64,000 nucleotides of DNA from an uncultured Muribaculaceae bacterium (GTDB lineage: Bacteria > Bacteroidota > Bacteroidia > Bacteroidales > Muribaculaceae): the NCBI GenBank assembly GCA_944320595.1, contig CALUIB010000014.1:16966-80965 (forward strand). The letters are read 5' to 3'. Position 1 is the first letter of the stretch. Every line of letters begins with the position of its first letter. Positions 63,963 to 64,000 of the stretch are shown here, in pieces. Made by a program: the position numbers and the translations under genes. Under the pieces are notes generated by a model. The model worked only from the letters and a program-made list of their open reading frames with translations, was not told the origin of the DNA and ran no database searches.

Positions 63963-64000
63963 GTTAGGATATTCATCAGTTGAAACGGAATTTTGATTTT
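63930..64000. other. Sequence of different origin at the window edge
   Basis: Starting with CTGTCCCGTTTAAACTAAC, the sequence no longer matches a transposase frame. It may be the end of a second IS, but too little is visible to say. Confidence 0.3.

Noticed and set aside
1..64000. CRISPR array
   Set aside because: No regularly spaced direct repeats of 25-40 bp were found; the only near-exact repeats are the tandem pairs at 32.5 and 54.2 kb, with just two copies each.

Overview
The window is a 64-kb chromosomal stretch from a member of the Bacteroidales, with moderate GC in the core genes. The evidence is the gene families and their arrangement: a GSCFA protein overlapping a fused MurF-alanine racemase, a long type I signal peptidase, a DUF4254 plus GT9 pair, and nadK-pdxJ-exbB-exbD-tonB. 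Many starts are preceded by the Bacteroidetes promoter signature TTTG-N19/21-TAnnTTTG. A Muribaculaceae-like gut commensal is a guess; only order level is well supported.

Layout. 1-2.5 kb: accessory exported proteins (two tandem paralogues and a lipoprotein with a C39-like peptidase domain). 2.9-7.5 kb: GSCFA, MurF/Alr, a DNA methyltransferase remnant and a lipoprotein. 7.5-8 kb: a probable small RNA and a terminator. 8-11 kb (minus): alkaline phosphatase and a GH3 protein. 11-16 kb (plus): a sulfatase-type membrane transferase, then dapB-lepB-wbqC. 16-19 kb: an epimerase, a divergent GT11 and a TPR protein. 19-25.7 kb (minus): a tripartite RND pump followed by an lpxA homologue. 26-27.6 kb: cmk-ispH. 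27.7-32.1 kb: a five-gene operon of exported proteins and lipoproteins behind a structured leader and a promoter-carrying repeat. 32.8-36 kb: a cupin with a palindromic operator, pyrH-frr and an orphan tyrosine recombinase. 36.2-39.5 kb: aroQ, DUF4254, GT9 and a membrane AraC-type regulator. 39.5-40.9 kb: AT-rich spacers around a SpoU methyltransferase, at which G/C asymmetry changes sign. 40.9-44.6 kb: nadA-leuS. 44.7-48 kb: a DpnII-type restriction-modification operon with an unrecognised extra gene. 48-53 kb: tRNA-Gln, MATE, DUF486, a glycosyltransferase, a UmuC-like polymerase and a zinc peptidase. 53-60 kb: nadK, pdxJ, ExbB/ExbD/TonB, a small cytosolic protein, tyrS and an FMN oxidase with a cysteine cluster. 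60.4-64 kb: decaying accessory DNA with a stop-interrupted gene, two lipoproteins, an ADP-ribosylglycohydrolase and insertion-sequence remnants.

Most core genes serve the envelope (peptidoglycan, lipid A, glycans, secretion, TonB energy) and cofactor or translation metabolism. The most interesting non-coding signals are the candidate replication-origin region at 39.5-40.9 kb, duplicated palindromic repeats carrying consensus promoters (32.5 and 54.2 kb), a structured leader at 32.1-32.5 kb, and candidate small RNAs at 2.75 and 7.6 kb.
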